The notes beneath the pieces were generated by a model. The model did not search any database. It had not been told where the DNA came from and saw only the letters and a list, made by a program, of their open reading frames with translations. A program made the translations under genes and the position numbers. Positions 33,735 through 42,103 of a stretch of 64,000 nt of DNA are shown one piece after another. Origin of the DNA: Lachnospiraceae bacterium (GTDB lineage: Bacteria > Bacillota > Clostridia > Lachnospirales > Lachnospiraceae); NCBI GenBank assembly GCA_017430085.1, contig JAFRNR010000039.1, positions 1 through 64,000 on the forward strand, in the 5' to 3' direction. How positions within the stretch are numbered: the stretch's first letter is position 1; every line of letters begins with the position of its first letter.

Positions 33735-35093
33735 TTACAGTTTTAAGGCCAGTTGCCTGAATTCGTCTCCTCTTACCTCAAAGTTCGGATACATGTCCCA
33801 GCTCGCGCAGGCGGGGCTGAGCAGCACCGTTTCGCCTTCGCGCGCCTGCTCTGCGGCCAGTTTCACCGCCTCTTCCATCGTATCCACGATCGCGGTGGGC
33901 ACCGGGTACCAGAGGTTGATGGCATCCGCGATGTCCTTCGCGGTGGTCCCCAGCAGGATCGCGGAACGCACGATACCGCGGAAGCTCTCCACCATCTCGC
34001 GGTAATCCGCGTGGCGGTCGAAGCCGCCGGCGATCAGCACCACGGGCGGCGTCGCCACCTCCATGGCCTTGATCACGGAATCGGGATTGGTGGCCTTGGA
34101 GTCGTTGTAGTACTTGACCCCGTTCTTCGTGCAGATGTATTCCATGCGGTGCGGGACCGCGGTAAAGCTCAGCACCTGCTCCCGGATGACGTCCGCCGGC
34201 GCGCCCATCGCATAGCAGGCCAGGACGCCGGTCATGATGTTTTCGACGTTGTGCATGCCCAGCAGCTGGATCTCATCGCGGCGGCAGATGTGGAATTCTT
34301 TGCCGTCCATGCGCAGCATGACGTTGTCGTTGCGCAGGAAGCAGCCTTCCTCCAGTTCCCGCTTCGAGGAGAAGCGCAGCACGCGGGCCTTCGTCAGGGA
34401 GGGCACGTCTTCCAGCCAGGGATCGTCCCCGTTGATCACGGTGAACTGGTCCGGACGCTGGTGCAGGCACAGTTTTTTCTTGAGCGCGACGTAGTTTTCC
34501 ATGCTCCCGTGGCGGTCCAGATGGTCCGCGCGGATGTTGGTGATAACCAGCAGGTCGGGCACCAGGTCGTCCGTCGTTTCGATCTGGAAGCTGGACATTT
34601 CGATGGCGGTCAAGGAGTTCTCCGTCGTGCGCGTCGCGTATTCCGAATACGGCCGGCCGATGTTGCCCACCGTGTAGGTCTCCGGGTTCACGGCCTCCAT
34701 GATGTGGCCGATCAGCGTGGTCGTCGTGGTCTTGCCGTTGGTGCCGGTGACGACAACGACGCGGCCGTGGGAGAAGTGATACGCCAGCGAGATCTCGCTG
34801 ATGATCGGCACACCGGCGTCGCGCAGCTGCTTCACGAACGGGCGGTCCAGCCAGATGCCCGGGCTGATGGCGCAGAACTGCACGCGGCGGATCACGTCGT
34901 CCGTCAGGTCGCCCAGCACCACTTCAAAATCCCGGCGGCCGTCCAGCTTCGCGTAAAGCTTCTCCAGGTCCACCTTGGGGTTGCCGTCATATAAGATCGG
35001 TTTATAGCCTTCGCGCAGCAGCAGGCGCAGCGCGTTGGTCCCGCTGATGCCCGCTCCCGCCACCAGGATCGGCTGTTCCTTATTCCATTCCAT
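33735..35093 (-). CDS. murD: UDP-N-acetylmuramoylalanine-D-glutamate ligase
   Basis: Adds D-Glu to UDP-MurNAc-L-Ala. The 452-residue Mur ligase has the N-terminal GAGISGTNALRLL, the ATP loop GTNGKTTTT, NIRADHLDRHG and YYNDSKATNPDS motifs of MurD. AAGGAGAG precedes ATG 35093. It lies between mraY and ftsW; murG, murE, murF and murC are not in the window. Confidence 0.96.
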   Translation of the reverse strand: MEWNKEQPILVAGAGISGTNALRLLLREGYKPILYDGNPKVDLEKLYAKLDGRRDFEVVLGDLTDDVIRRVQFCAISPGIWLDRPFVKQLRDAGVPIISEISLAYHFSHGRVVVVTGTNGKTTTTTLIGHIMEAVNPETYTVGNIGRPYSEYATRTTENSLTAIEMSSFQIETTDDLVPDLLVITNIRADHLDRHGSMENYVALKKKLCLHQRPDQFTVINGDDPWLEDVPSLTKARVLRFSSKRELEEGCFLRNDNVMLRMDGKEFHICRRDEIQLLGMHNVENIMTGVLACYAMGAPADVIREQVLSFTAVPHRMEYICTKNGVKYYNDSKATNPDSVIKAMEVATPPVVLIAGGFDRHADYREMVESFRGIVRSAILLGTTAKDIADAINLWYPVPTAIVDTMEEAVKLAAEQAREGETVLLSPACASWDMYPNFEVRGDEFRQLALKL

Positions 35094-35120
35094 ACTCTTC
35101 TCTCCTTCACCCTGCGGACT

Positions 35121-36071
35121 TTACGCCAGCAGGTAAGCCAGTACGCAGCACCAGAACGTGACCGCGGTAAAGACGATGACCACGCGGGGCTCGGACCAGC
35201 CGCCCAGCTCGAAATGGTGATGGATCGGGGTCATGCGGAAGAACCGCTTCCCGTGGGTCGCCTTGAAATAATAACGCTGGATGATCACGGAAACGCTTTC
35301 CGCGACGTAAATGAAGCCGGCGATGAGGATCAGCAGCGGCTGCCGCAGCGTGATGAACGCCGCCGCCACAAAGCCGCCCAAAGCCAGCGAACCGGTGTCG
35401 CCCATGAACAGGCGCGCCGGATAGGTGTTGAAGATCAGATAGCCGAACAGCGCGCCGGCCACCGCGATGCACAGCGTGCCCAGCCCGGCGTCATATTTGC
35501 CGGACAGGAACGTCAGGAACAGCGCCACCACCGTGGTCACGCTGGCGCAGAGGCCGTCCAGGCCGTCGTTTAAGTTCACGCCGTTGTCCGTCCCGATGAA
35601 CATGAAGAAGAACATCGCGATGTACAGCCACCAGGGCATGTTCCATTCGCTCCCGCCGGGCAGCAGAATGCGGGTGGGTTCCGGGACCGCGATGAAGCGG
35701 TACACCAGGAACAGCGTCATGACCAGCAGCTGCAGGAAGAATTTCTGCAGGGGCTTTAAGCCTTCGTTTTTCTTTTTCAGGATCTCCAGGAAGTCGTCCG
35801 CGAAGCCGATCAGGCCGCACAGGACGGATACGATCAGGACCGGCAGCCACTCCGCGTGGGCGCGCACGAAGATCAGCGCCGCGACCGTATATGCCAGTAC
35901 GAACGCGATGCCGCCCATCGTCGGTGTCCCTGCTTTTTTCAGATGGCCCTGCGGTCCGTCCTCGCGGATCACCTGGCCGAATTTCAGTTTCTGCAGGATC
36001 GGGATCAGCACCGGCGTCAGGATCACGCTGATCCCGAATGCAATGGTGCCGGCCCATGCCAGTTCCTTCAT
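35121..36071 (-). CDS. mraY: Phospho-N-acetylmuramoyl-pentapeptide transferase
   Basis: Membrane enzyme forming lipid I from UDP-MurNAc-pentapeptide and undecaprenyl phosphate. The 316-residue protein has about ten helices and the motifs KKAGTPTMGGIAF, FADDFLEI, NDGLDGLCA, FMGDTGSLALGG and MTPIHHHFELGGW. GGAGAGG precedes ATG 36071. Confidence 0.97.
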   Translation of the reverse strand: MKELAWAGTIAFGISVILTPVLIPILQKLKFGQVIREDGPQGHLKKAGTPTMGGIAFVLAYTVAALIFVRAHAEWLPVLIVSVLCGLIGFADDFLEILKKKNEGLKPLQKFFLQLLVMTLFLVYRFIAVPEPTRILLPGGSEWNMPWWLYIAMFFFMFIGTDNGVNLNDGLDGLCASVTTVVALFLTFLSGKYDAGLGTLCIAVAGALFGYLIFNTYPARLFMGDTGSLALGGFVAAAFITLRQPLLILIAGFIYVAESVSVIIQRYYFKATHGKRFFRMTPIHHHFELGGWSEPRVVIVFTAVTFWCCVLAYLLA

Positions 36072-36096
36072 CGTTCCTCTCCCCCCGGATCGATTT

Positions 36097-37962
36097 TTAT
36101 TTTCCCGTTTTCGGGATGCCCAGATAGGGCAGCAGTTCCGTCATGATGGCCTTTTCCAGCTTGGCGGCGCCTTCGTTGGAAACGGTGGTCCCCTGATGCT
36201 CCGGCTCATCCACTTCCACGAAGATCAGCAGCTGCGGGTCGTCCGCCGGCACGAATGCCATGTAGGCGATCAGGTAGCGCTCCTCTTCGATGGGGTATTT
36301 CTGCGCCGTGGACGTCTTGCCGCCGACCTTGTAGCCTTCGATGCGGCCGTTGCGCGCGGTGCTCCAGGATTCCACGGTATTGTACAGCGCCGTGCGGAGG
36401 AAGGATGAGATCTCCTCCGTCACCACGGTCTTGACCAGTTCAGGCTCGAATTTCTTCACAAGGCCGCCGTTTTCGTCCGTGATCTGGCGGACGATGTGGG
36501 GCCGGTAATAATACCCGCCGTTGATCAGCGAGCAGTAGGCGCCGGCCACCTGGATCATGGTGGCGGCATAGCCCTGGCCGAACGAGGTGGTGGCCACGTC
36601 CACCGCGGACATCGTGTCTTCAGTGAAGATGCTGCCGGACGCTTCGCCGGGCAGGTCGATGCCGGTCTGGCTGCCCAGCCCGAAATTCCGCTCATACTGC
36701 AGGATGGACGGCACGCTGAGCCGCGCGGCGATGTTCATCATCACGTCATTGCAGGAATACCACAGCCCCTCTTCCAAGATCAGGTCGCCGTGCGTTTCGG
36801 TGCAGCCGATGTGCACGCCGCCCACATCCTCGCCGCCGTCGCAGACAAACTGCGATTCCGGCGTCACGACCGCCTCCTCCAGGCCGATCGCCACGGTGAA
36901 CGTCTTGCAGACGGACCCCGGGGAGTTGGCGTCGCTGATGGTAAAGTTCCGCCACATCTGGTTGCGGGCCTCGCCCAGTTCCTCCTCGGTCATGGCCTGG
37001 ATGGCCTCTTCCGTGTAGGTGTGGCTCATGTCCGCGGGCTCGTTCGGGTCGAAGCATTTGTCCGTGGCCATGGCCAGGATCTCCGCAGTATTGGGATCCA
37101 TGACCACGACGCCTACGTTTTTGTACTCGTTCGCGGCAATGAACTCCTGCACCTTCTTTTCCGCCACGGACTGGATGTACCAGTCCAGCGTGGTCACGAC
37201 GGTCTTGCCGTTTTCCGGCGACTGCTGGACGCGTTCCATCTCGCCGTTCTGATTCATGTAACTGTAGCGTTTTCCGTTGATGCCGCTCAGATATTCGTTG
37301 TAATACTCTTCAATGCCCCAGTGGCCTTCCGACGCGTCCGCGCCTGAAAAGCCCTGCACGGTGCAGGCCAGCGTGCCCTTGGGATAGGTGCGCTTATATT
37401 CGGTCTCGAACCAGACGCCGTCCACTTTGTCGCTGTGCAGCGCATTGCCCTGCAGATCCCCGGCCGTATTGTATTTTTCTTTGTAGTTCAGGAAGGTGTT
37501 CCGCTGGTCCACGGACAGTTCGCGGGCGAAGCGCACGTACTGGCTGTCCGGCTTTTCGTCCAGGACTTTGTTGATGTCCGCCTCGCTGAAGCCGAAGCAT
37601 TCGGTCAGCGCTCTGACGGTCGCGTTCCGGTTGGGCTGCGCATTGTCGTTTTTCGGGGAATACAAAATAACGGAAGGGTCCAGGATCAGCGTGAAGACTT
37701 CTTCGCTGTAGGCCAGCACCGTTCCGTTGCGGTCCGTAATGGCTCCCCGCCGGAAGGGAAGCACTTCGGAGGAATAGTCCTGCTGCTGGAGGATCTTCTT
37801 CTGGTAAGACTCGCCGTTGTCCCGGATCAGGAAGACCAGATACAGCGCCAATGCGAACAAAACTGCCGATGCCACTCCGAAGGCGATCGTCAGTTTTCTT
37901 CGCATGTATATATTCAGTTTCAGGCGCTTTTTTCCGCCGTTACCTTCCCGGGATGTCTTCAT
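36097..37962 (-). CDS. Class B penicillin-binding protein (FtsI/SpoVD family)
   Basis: Septal transpeptidase, 621 residues. An N-terminal membrane helix (about 17-37) is followed by the dimerisation domain and the transpeptidase domain with SVCK (catalytic Ser about 349), SCN (about 405) and KTSTAQ (about 549). No PASTA domains are present, so it resembles FtsI more than the PASTA-bearing PBP2x type. The ATG lies inside the 3' end of ftsL (23-base overlap), so translation is coupled. Confidence 0.93.
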   Translation of the reverse strand: MKTSREGNGGKKRLKLNIYMRRKLTIAFGVASAVLFALALYLVFLIRDNGESYQKKILQQQDYSSEVLPFRRGAITDRNGTVLAYSEEVFTLILDPSVILYSPKNDNAQPNRNATVRALTECFGFSEADINKVLDEKPDSQYVRFARELSVDQRNTFLNYKEKYNTAGDLQGNALHSDKVDGVWFETEYKRTYPKGTLACTVQGFSGADASEGHWGIEEYYNEYLSGINGKRYSYMNQNGEMERVQQSPENGKTVVTTLDWYIQSVAEKKVQEFIAANEYKNVGVVVMDPNTAEILAMATDKCFDPNEPADMSHTYTEEAIQAMTEEELGEARNQMWRNFTISDANSPGSVCKTFTVAIGLEEAVVTPESQFVCDGGEDVGGVHIGCTETHGDLILEEGLWYSCNDVMMNIAARLSVPSILQYERNFGLGSQTGIDLPGEASGSIFTEDTMSAVDVATTSFGQGYAATMIQVAGAYCSLINGGYYYRPHIVRQITDENGGLVKKFEPELVKTVVTEEISSFLRTALYNTVESWSTARNGRIEGYKVGGKTSTAQKYPIEEERYLIAYMAFVPADDPQLLIFVEVDEPEHQGTTVSNEGAAKLEKAIMTELLPYLGIPKTGK

Positions 37963-38425
37963 ACTGTCTCACGTACTCCCTAAGCTGTTCATCGTAGCCG
38001 ATGGTCTCGCTGCCATCTCCGTGAACCATCCCCAGCTGTACGGTGGCGATCTGGTAGATCTCCGCCAGATCGATCTCCGCGTTCATCTTATCGGCCTGCA
38101 GTTCGTTGCTTACTTTCAGGGCAGCCAGTTCTTTTTCCATCTCGGCGATATGGGTGCGGGAAGCCATGACGGACGCGTTCAGCCGCAGGTACAGGATCCC
38201 GCCGAATGCCAGCAGGACCGACAGCGCGGTCAGCAGCACAAAGGCGCCGATCTTCGCCGGGTCCAGACGGGGCATCCGCCGCGGACGGGCCGCAGCAGAC
38301 GGATCTTCCTGTTCCGGAGGCAATAAAAGCAGTTCCTCGTCCGGGAGCGGGCGCTCCACGACGCGGGTCCTGACGGTGTTGCCTTCCTGATAATATTCTT
38401 TAAACAGTTCTGTTCTTTTTTCCAT
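37940..38425 (-). CDS. ftsL: FtsL-like division protein
   Basis: A 161-residue bitopic protein: a long cytoplasmic N terminus (about 55 residues, Pro/Glu/Arg-rich), one membrane helix (about 58-80) and an extracellular coiled coil (ASRTHIAEMEKELAALKVSN). Together with position between rsmH and the class B PBP, this fits FtsL. The N-terminal tail is longer than in most FtsL proteins. GGAGAG precedes ATG 38425. Confidence 0.82.
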   Translation of the reverse strand: MEKRTELFKEYYQEGNTVRTRVVERPLPDEELLLLPPEQEDPSAAARPRRMPRLDPAKIGAFVLLTALSVLLAFGGILYLRLNASVMASRTHIAEMEKELAALKVSNELQADKMNAEIDLAEIYQIATVQLGMVHGDGSETIGYDEQLREYVRQYEDIPGR

Positions 38426-38427
38426 GA

Positions 38428-39402
38428 TTATCTCTCCGCCGCCCTTTCAAATATCCGCAGTTTGGCGCTTGCCGCCCGGGAATTGCTCTCCCGCTCCTCT
38501 TCCGAGGGAAGGATCGGCGACCGGGTGACCACCCGCCCTTTGCTCACGGCGCCGCACACGCAGCGCGGGAAGGTCTTGGGGCAGATGCAGGGATCTTCGG
38601 CTTTCCGGAACGCGGTCTTGACGATCCGGTCTTCCAGGGAATGGAAGGTGATCACCGCCAGCCGTCCGCCGGGGGCCAGGCAGTCGATCAGGCCGCCCAG
38701 GCACTGTTCCAGGGTCGTTAGTTCGTGGTTCAGCTCAATGCGGATCGCCTGGAAGCTCCGCTTGGCCGGATGGCCTCCCGTCTTCTGGTACTTCATGGGG
38801 ATGGCCTTCTGGATGACCGCCACCAGCTCGCCGGTAGTCTCGATCGGCTTTTCCTGCCGCGCCAGCACGATGCGGCGGGCGATGAAACTGGCGAAGCGCT
38901 CTTCTCCGTAATCCCGGAGGATGCGCGTGAGTTCCGCTTCGCTGTATCCGTTCACCAGATCCTTCGCGGTGTAGCTTTCCGACTGGTCCATGCGCATGTC
39001 CAGCGGGACGTCGTGCATGTAGGAGAAGCCGCGTTCGGGGTTGTCGATCTGGTAACTGGAAACGCCCAGGTCCAGGAGGATGCCGTTCACGGCCGGGATC
39101 TGCAGTTCCCGCAGGACCTGCGGGAGGTCGCCGTAATTGGCTTTCACCAGGGAGAAGGCGGGATGTTCGGCTCTGGTCTCCGCAAGAGCGGCGGCGAGCT
39201 TTTTGAGTCTTTCGTCAGCCGCGGCCAGAGCCTCACTGTCCCGGTCTATTCCGATCAGCCGGCCTTCCGGAGAAAGCCTTCTGAAAATTTCGCTTGCGTG
39301 GCCGGCGCCGCCGACCGTTCCGTCCGCGTAGACGCCGTCCGGATCGATCTGCAGGCCTTCCAGGCACTCCCGCAGCATGACGGGCACATGTGCAAAGTCC
39401 AT
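38428..39402 (-). CDS. rsmH: 16S rRNA (cytosine1402-N4)-methyltransferase
   Basis: RsmH (MraW) methylates C1402 in the decoding centre. The 324-residue protein starts FAHVPVMLRECLEGL and has DGTVGGAGHA for SAM binding, ILLDLGVSSYQID and the C-terminal SRAASAKLRIFERA. It follows mraZ by 19 bases, the universal order of the cluster. Confidence 0.97.
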   Translation of the reverse strand: MDFAHVPVMLRECLEGLQIDPDGVYADGTVGGAGHASEIFRRLSPEGRLIGIDRDSEALAAADERLKKLAAALAETRAEHPAFSLVKANYGDLPQVLRELQIPAVNGILLDLGVSSYQIDNPERGFSYMHDVPLDMRMDQSESYTAKDLVNGYSEAELTRILRDYGEERFASFIARRIVLARQEKPIETTGELVAVIQKAIPMKYQKTGGHPAKRSFQAIRIELNHELTTLEQCLGGLIDCLAPGGRLAVITFHSLEDRIVKTAFRKAEDPCICPKTFPRCVCGAVSKGRVVTRSPILPSEEERESNSRAASAKLRIFERAAER

Positions 39403-39421
39403 ATCGCCCTCCCTGCCGCTG

Positions 39422-39847
39422 TTAAATGCCCAGGGCTGCCATCTGTTCCGCGAGTTCGTCGATATCGTCGTAATGAGAAATGTCTTCCCAGGCTTCTTTG
39501 GACCAGATCTCCGCGCGATTGCCGACGCCGCAGAGGACGACGTCCTTCACCAATCCGGCGGATTCCCGCAGATTCTGCGGGAGCAGGGCGCGGCCCTGTT
39601 TGTCCATGTCCACCTCGGAAGCGCCGGCCAGCAGGTACCGGGCAAATTTCCGCGCTCTGGCATCGGTCAGAGGCAGCGCCTGGATCTTGTTCGCCAGCTT
39701 TTCCCACTCCGCAGGGGAAAAGATGAAGAGGCACCGTTCCAGGCCTTTGCAGACGACGAACGTGTCGCCCAGCTGGTCGCGCAGTTTGACGGGCACGATG
39801 ATCCTGCCCTTGGCATCCAGCGTGTGGCTGTATTCACCCATCAACAT
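39422..39847 (-). CDS. mraZ: Transcriptional regulator MraZ
   Basis: AbrB-like repressor of the division and cell-wall cluster, 141 residues with two MraZ repeats: GEYSHTLDAKGRIIVPVKLR (residues 4-23) and the second half with DKQGRALLPQNLRESAGL. ATG 39847 has AAAGGAGG nine bases upstream. The direct repeats at 39914-39940 between promoter and gene fit a MraZ box, implying autoregulation. Confidence 0.97.
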   Translation of the reverse strand: MLMGEYSHTLDAKGRIIVPVKLRDQLGDTFVVCKGLERCLFIFSPAEWEKLANKIQALPLTDARARKFARYLLAGASEVDMDKQGRALLPQNLRESAGLVKDVVLCGVGNRAEIWSKEAWEDISHYDDIDELAEQMAALGI

Positions 39848-39913
39848 GGTCCGGAACCTCCTTTCCTGCGGAAATTGGGGGAGGAAAACAGAGCGGCCGT
39901 TCTTTGAAAGCCG

Positions 39914-39940
39914 CCACTCTAAACCACTTTATGGCACTTT
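39914..39940 (-). promoter_or_regulatory. MraZ box
   Basis: Minus strand: AAAGTGC, CAT, AAAGTGG, TTT, AGAGTGG, three heptamers at a ten-base period, downstream of the -10 element. This closely matches the AAAGTGK-N3 form described for Mollicutes MraZ boxes and would place bound MraZ across the early transcribed region. Confidence 0.75.
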
Positions 39941-39957
39941 CCACCCTTACACTGCAT

Positions 39958-39985
39958 ATTCTAACAGTTTTCGAGGGAAAATCAA
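39958..39985 (-). promoter_or_regulatory. Promoter for the mraZ division/cell-wall cluster
   Basis: TTGATT (39985-39980), 16 bases, TAGAAT (39963-39958), about 110 bases before mraZ. Confidence 0.7.
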
Positions 39986-40032
39986 GTCCCTTTTTCGGTT
40001 TTTTTCGGGTTTTGGCAAACTTTTTTTGCATC

Positions 40033-40069
40033 AAAAAAGAGCCGGAAAATCAAGGGTTTCCGGCTCTTT
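40033..40069 (-). terminator. Terminator downstream of lgt
   Basis: Minus strand: AAAGAGCCGGAAA, eight-base loop, TTTCCGGCTCTTT with a continuing T tract. It ends the sugar transferase-GT2-lgt transcript before the mraZ promoter. Confidence 0.85.
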
Positions 40070-40139
40070 CGGAGGTCTGTTCTGCAGGTCTTGTAGGTCC
40101 GCCGCGGGAGGGGCGGGGAGGACTACAAAATATAGGTTT

Positions 40140-41171
40140 TCAGGTGGTTTCTTCCGGTTCGGAAGGGGTGTTTTCGGAGGGAGCGGGGTCCCCGGCAGGC
40201 GCTTCCGGGACAGATTCTGCAGTTGCTTCCGAAGCTGCTTCTGCAGCAGGTACTGTTTCCGCTTCTGCTGCTTCCACCGCGACCGCTTCCCCGGCCAATG
40301 CCGCTTTCGCTTTCGACTTCCGCAGCATCACGATGAAAAGCACGATGCCGGCCAGCACCAGCGCGCCGGACAGGACCTGCGAGACCGCGATATTGGTATG
40401 CCCAATCTTCAGCTGGTCGGTCCGCAGGCCTTCGATCCAGAAGCGGCCCAGGCCGTAGCAGATCAGGTACGTCAGGAAGATCTGGCCGTTGAATTTTTTG
40501 CGTTTGGTGCAGATCAGCAGGATGATCAGCGTCATCAGGCTCCAGAGGCTTTCGTAGAGGAAGGTGGGGTGGACCTGGATGTATTTGACGCCCGCTTTCT
40601 CGATCATCGGGCCGGTATAGCCGGACAGCATGTTCTGCGTCACTTTTTCCGCGTTCAGCCGCATGGCGAACAGCCCTTCCGTATATCCGCCGAACGCTTC
40701 CATATTGACGAAGTTGCTCCAGCGTCCCAGCATCTGGCCCGTGATCAGGCCGCAGCATGCCGTATCCAGCACCAGCAGCGTGTTCATTTTCTTTCTCCGG
40801 CAGTAAACGGCAACCGTCAGCACGCCCGCGATCACCGCGCCGTAAATGGCCAGGCCGCCGCCGCGGATATTGAACACCTGCAGGAGGTCGTTTTTGAAAT
40901 CGTCCCACGCGAAGATCACGTAATACAGGCGGGCGCCGATCACGCCGAAGATGATGCAGAAGATCACCAGTTCCAGATATTTTTCCGGATCCTGGCCCGT
41001 CTTCTTCGCCACGCGCGTAGCCACGAACAGGCCCGCCAGCACGGAAATGGCGATGATCACCCCGTAGAAATAGATCTCGAACCCGAAGACGGAAAAACCT
41101 TTTTCCATGTCATGGAACGCGATCCCGAGTTTTTCAAACCAGATATCGATGGTGGATACGACAGCAGTCAT
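40140..41171 (-). CDS. lgt: Prolipoprotein diacylglyceryl transferase
   Basis: Lgt attaches diacylglycerol to the lipobox cysteine of prolipoproteins. The 343-residue membrane protein has the signature GRWSNFVNMEAFG, the essential YGVIIAISVLAGL start region and HPTFLYES. Its C-terminal 60 residues are a low-complexity Ala/Glu/Pro tail not needed in other Lgt proteins. ATG 41171 is preferred to GTG 41180 because AAGGAG sits eight bases before it. Several lipoproteins in this window would be its substrates. Confidence 0.93.
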   Translation of the reverse strand: MTAVVSTIDIWFEKLGIAFHDMEKGFSVFGFEIYFYGVIIAISVLAGLFVATRVAKKTGQDPEKYLELVIFCIIFGVIGARLYYVIFAWDDFKNDLLQVFNIRGGGLAIYGAVIAGVLTVAVYCRRKKMNTLLVLDTACCGLITGQMLGRWSNFVNMEAFGGYTEGLFAMRLNAEKVTQNMLSGYTGPMIEKAGVKYIQVHPTFLYESLWSLMTLIILLICTKRKKFNGQIFLTYLICYGLGRFWIEGLRTDQLKIGHTNIAVSQVLSGALVLAGIVLFIVMLRKSKAKAALAGEAVAVEAAEAETVPAAEAASEATAESVPEAPAGDPAPSENTPSEPEETT

Positions 41172-41191
41172 AGCGATCACTCCTTGCTATA

Positions 41192-42103
41192 TCAATACTT
41201 TCCCAATAATACGGCCATTTTGAACGCCAGCGTTTCCGTCCCGCTCTGCCGGTAGAACGGGCAGTGCGCGGCGAAGCGGAGGCGTTTGCCGAAGGTTTCT
41301 GCCTGCAGCAGTTCCTGTACAGGCGCATACAGGCCGGCCTGCTCCAAAGCTTCGCGGTTTTCTTCCGCGAAATACGCCATCTGCCGCTTGTTTTTTCTGC
41401 CCTCGCCGGCCAGCGAACGTTTGCCCGCCTTGACCAGTTTGCCCAGCGCGCTGCCCTTCGAACCGAGTTCGTTGTTCCCGTGCTGGCGGTACAGGGTGCG
41501 GGGCGTCGGGTCAAAGCGAATCACGCCGTACAGCGCGGCCAGGTTGGCGATCCAGAGGTCGTAAACGTAGATCTGCGAGATATCCCGCGGCCGCTGCACA
41601 ATCTCCAGCAGCGCCCGGTTCATCACCTGGTTGTGGCCGGGGCAGATGTTCTGGATCAGCGTATTGGCGGGCGTCAGCGGCTTTTTCTGCAGGCGGGTGA
41701 GGCCCGTCGGATGCAATTCCGCGTCCGTCATCTGCGACGCCGAAGCGTACAGGGCGGGGCCGCTCTCCTTCTCCAGCGCGCGGACCGCGGCCTGCAGCTT
41801 GCCCGGCAGCCAGACGTCGTCCTGGTCGCAGAGCGCGCAGTAATCGCAGTCATCGGCGCTGTCGATCAGTGTGAAGAAGCAGGCGTTGTAGCCGACATTT
41901 TCCCCGGAGAGCACCTCGACCCGGTCCGGGAACCGGCTGCGGTATTCCTCCAGGATCGCCGCCGTGCCGTCCGAAGAACCGTCGTCGCGGATGCGCAGGG
42001 TGAGGGCAAAATCCCCCTCCTGGGCCAGGACGCTGTCGATCTGCTCCCGCAGATACCGCTCCCCGTTATAGGCCGCCATTAAGACCAGGATCCGGGGCGC
42101 CAT
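41192..42103 (-). CDS. GT2-family glycosyltransferase
   Basis: A 303-residue glycosyltransferase with a GT-A fold: LVLMAAYNGERYLREQIDSV near the N terminus, then DDGSSDGTA and the DQDDVWLPGKL acidic motif. No membrane helix is evident. ATG 42103 overlaps the upstream sugar transferase stop as TGATG, with GGGAGAAG before it, so the two act in one pathway, probably building a surface polysaccharide or glycan. The sugar donor cannot be told. Confidence 0.88.
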   Translation of the reverse strand: MAPRILVLMAAYNGERYLREQIDSVLAQEGDFALTLRIRDDGSSDGTAAILEEYRSRFPDRVEVLSGENVGYNACFFTLIDSADDCDYCALCDQDDVWLPGKLQAAVRALEKESGPALYASASQMTDAELHPTGLTRLQKKPLTPANTLIQNICPGHNQVMNRALLEIVQRPRDISQIYVYDLWIANLAALYGVIRFDPTPRTLYRQHGNNELGSKGSALGKLVKAGKRSLAGEGRKNKRQMAYFAEENREALEQAGLYAPVQELLQAETFGKRLRFAAHCPFYRQSGTETLAFKMAVLLGKY

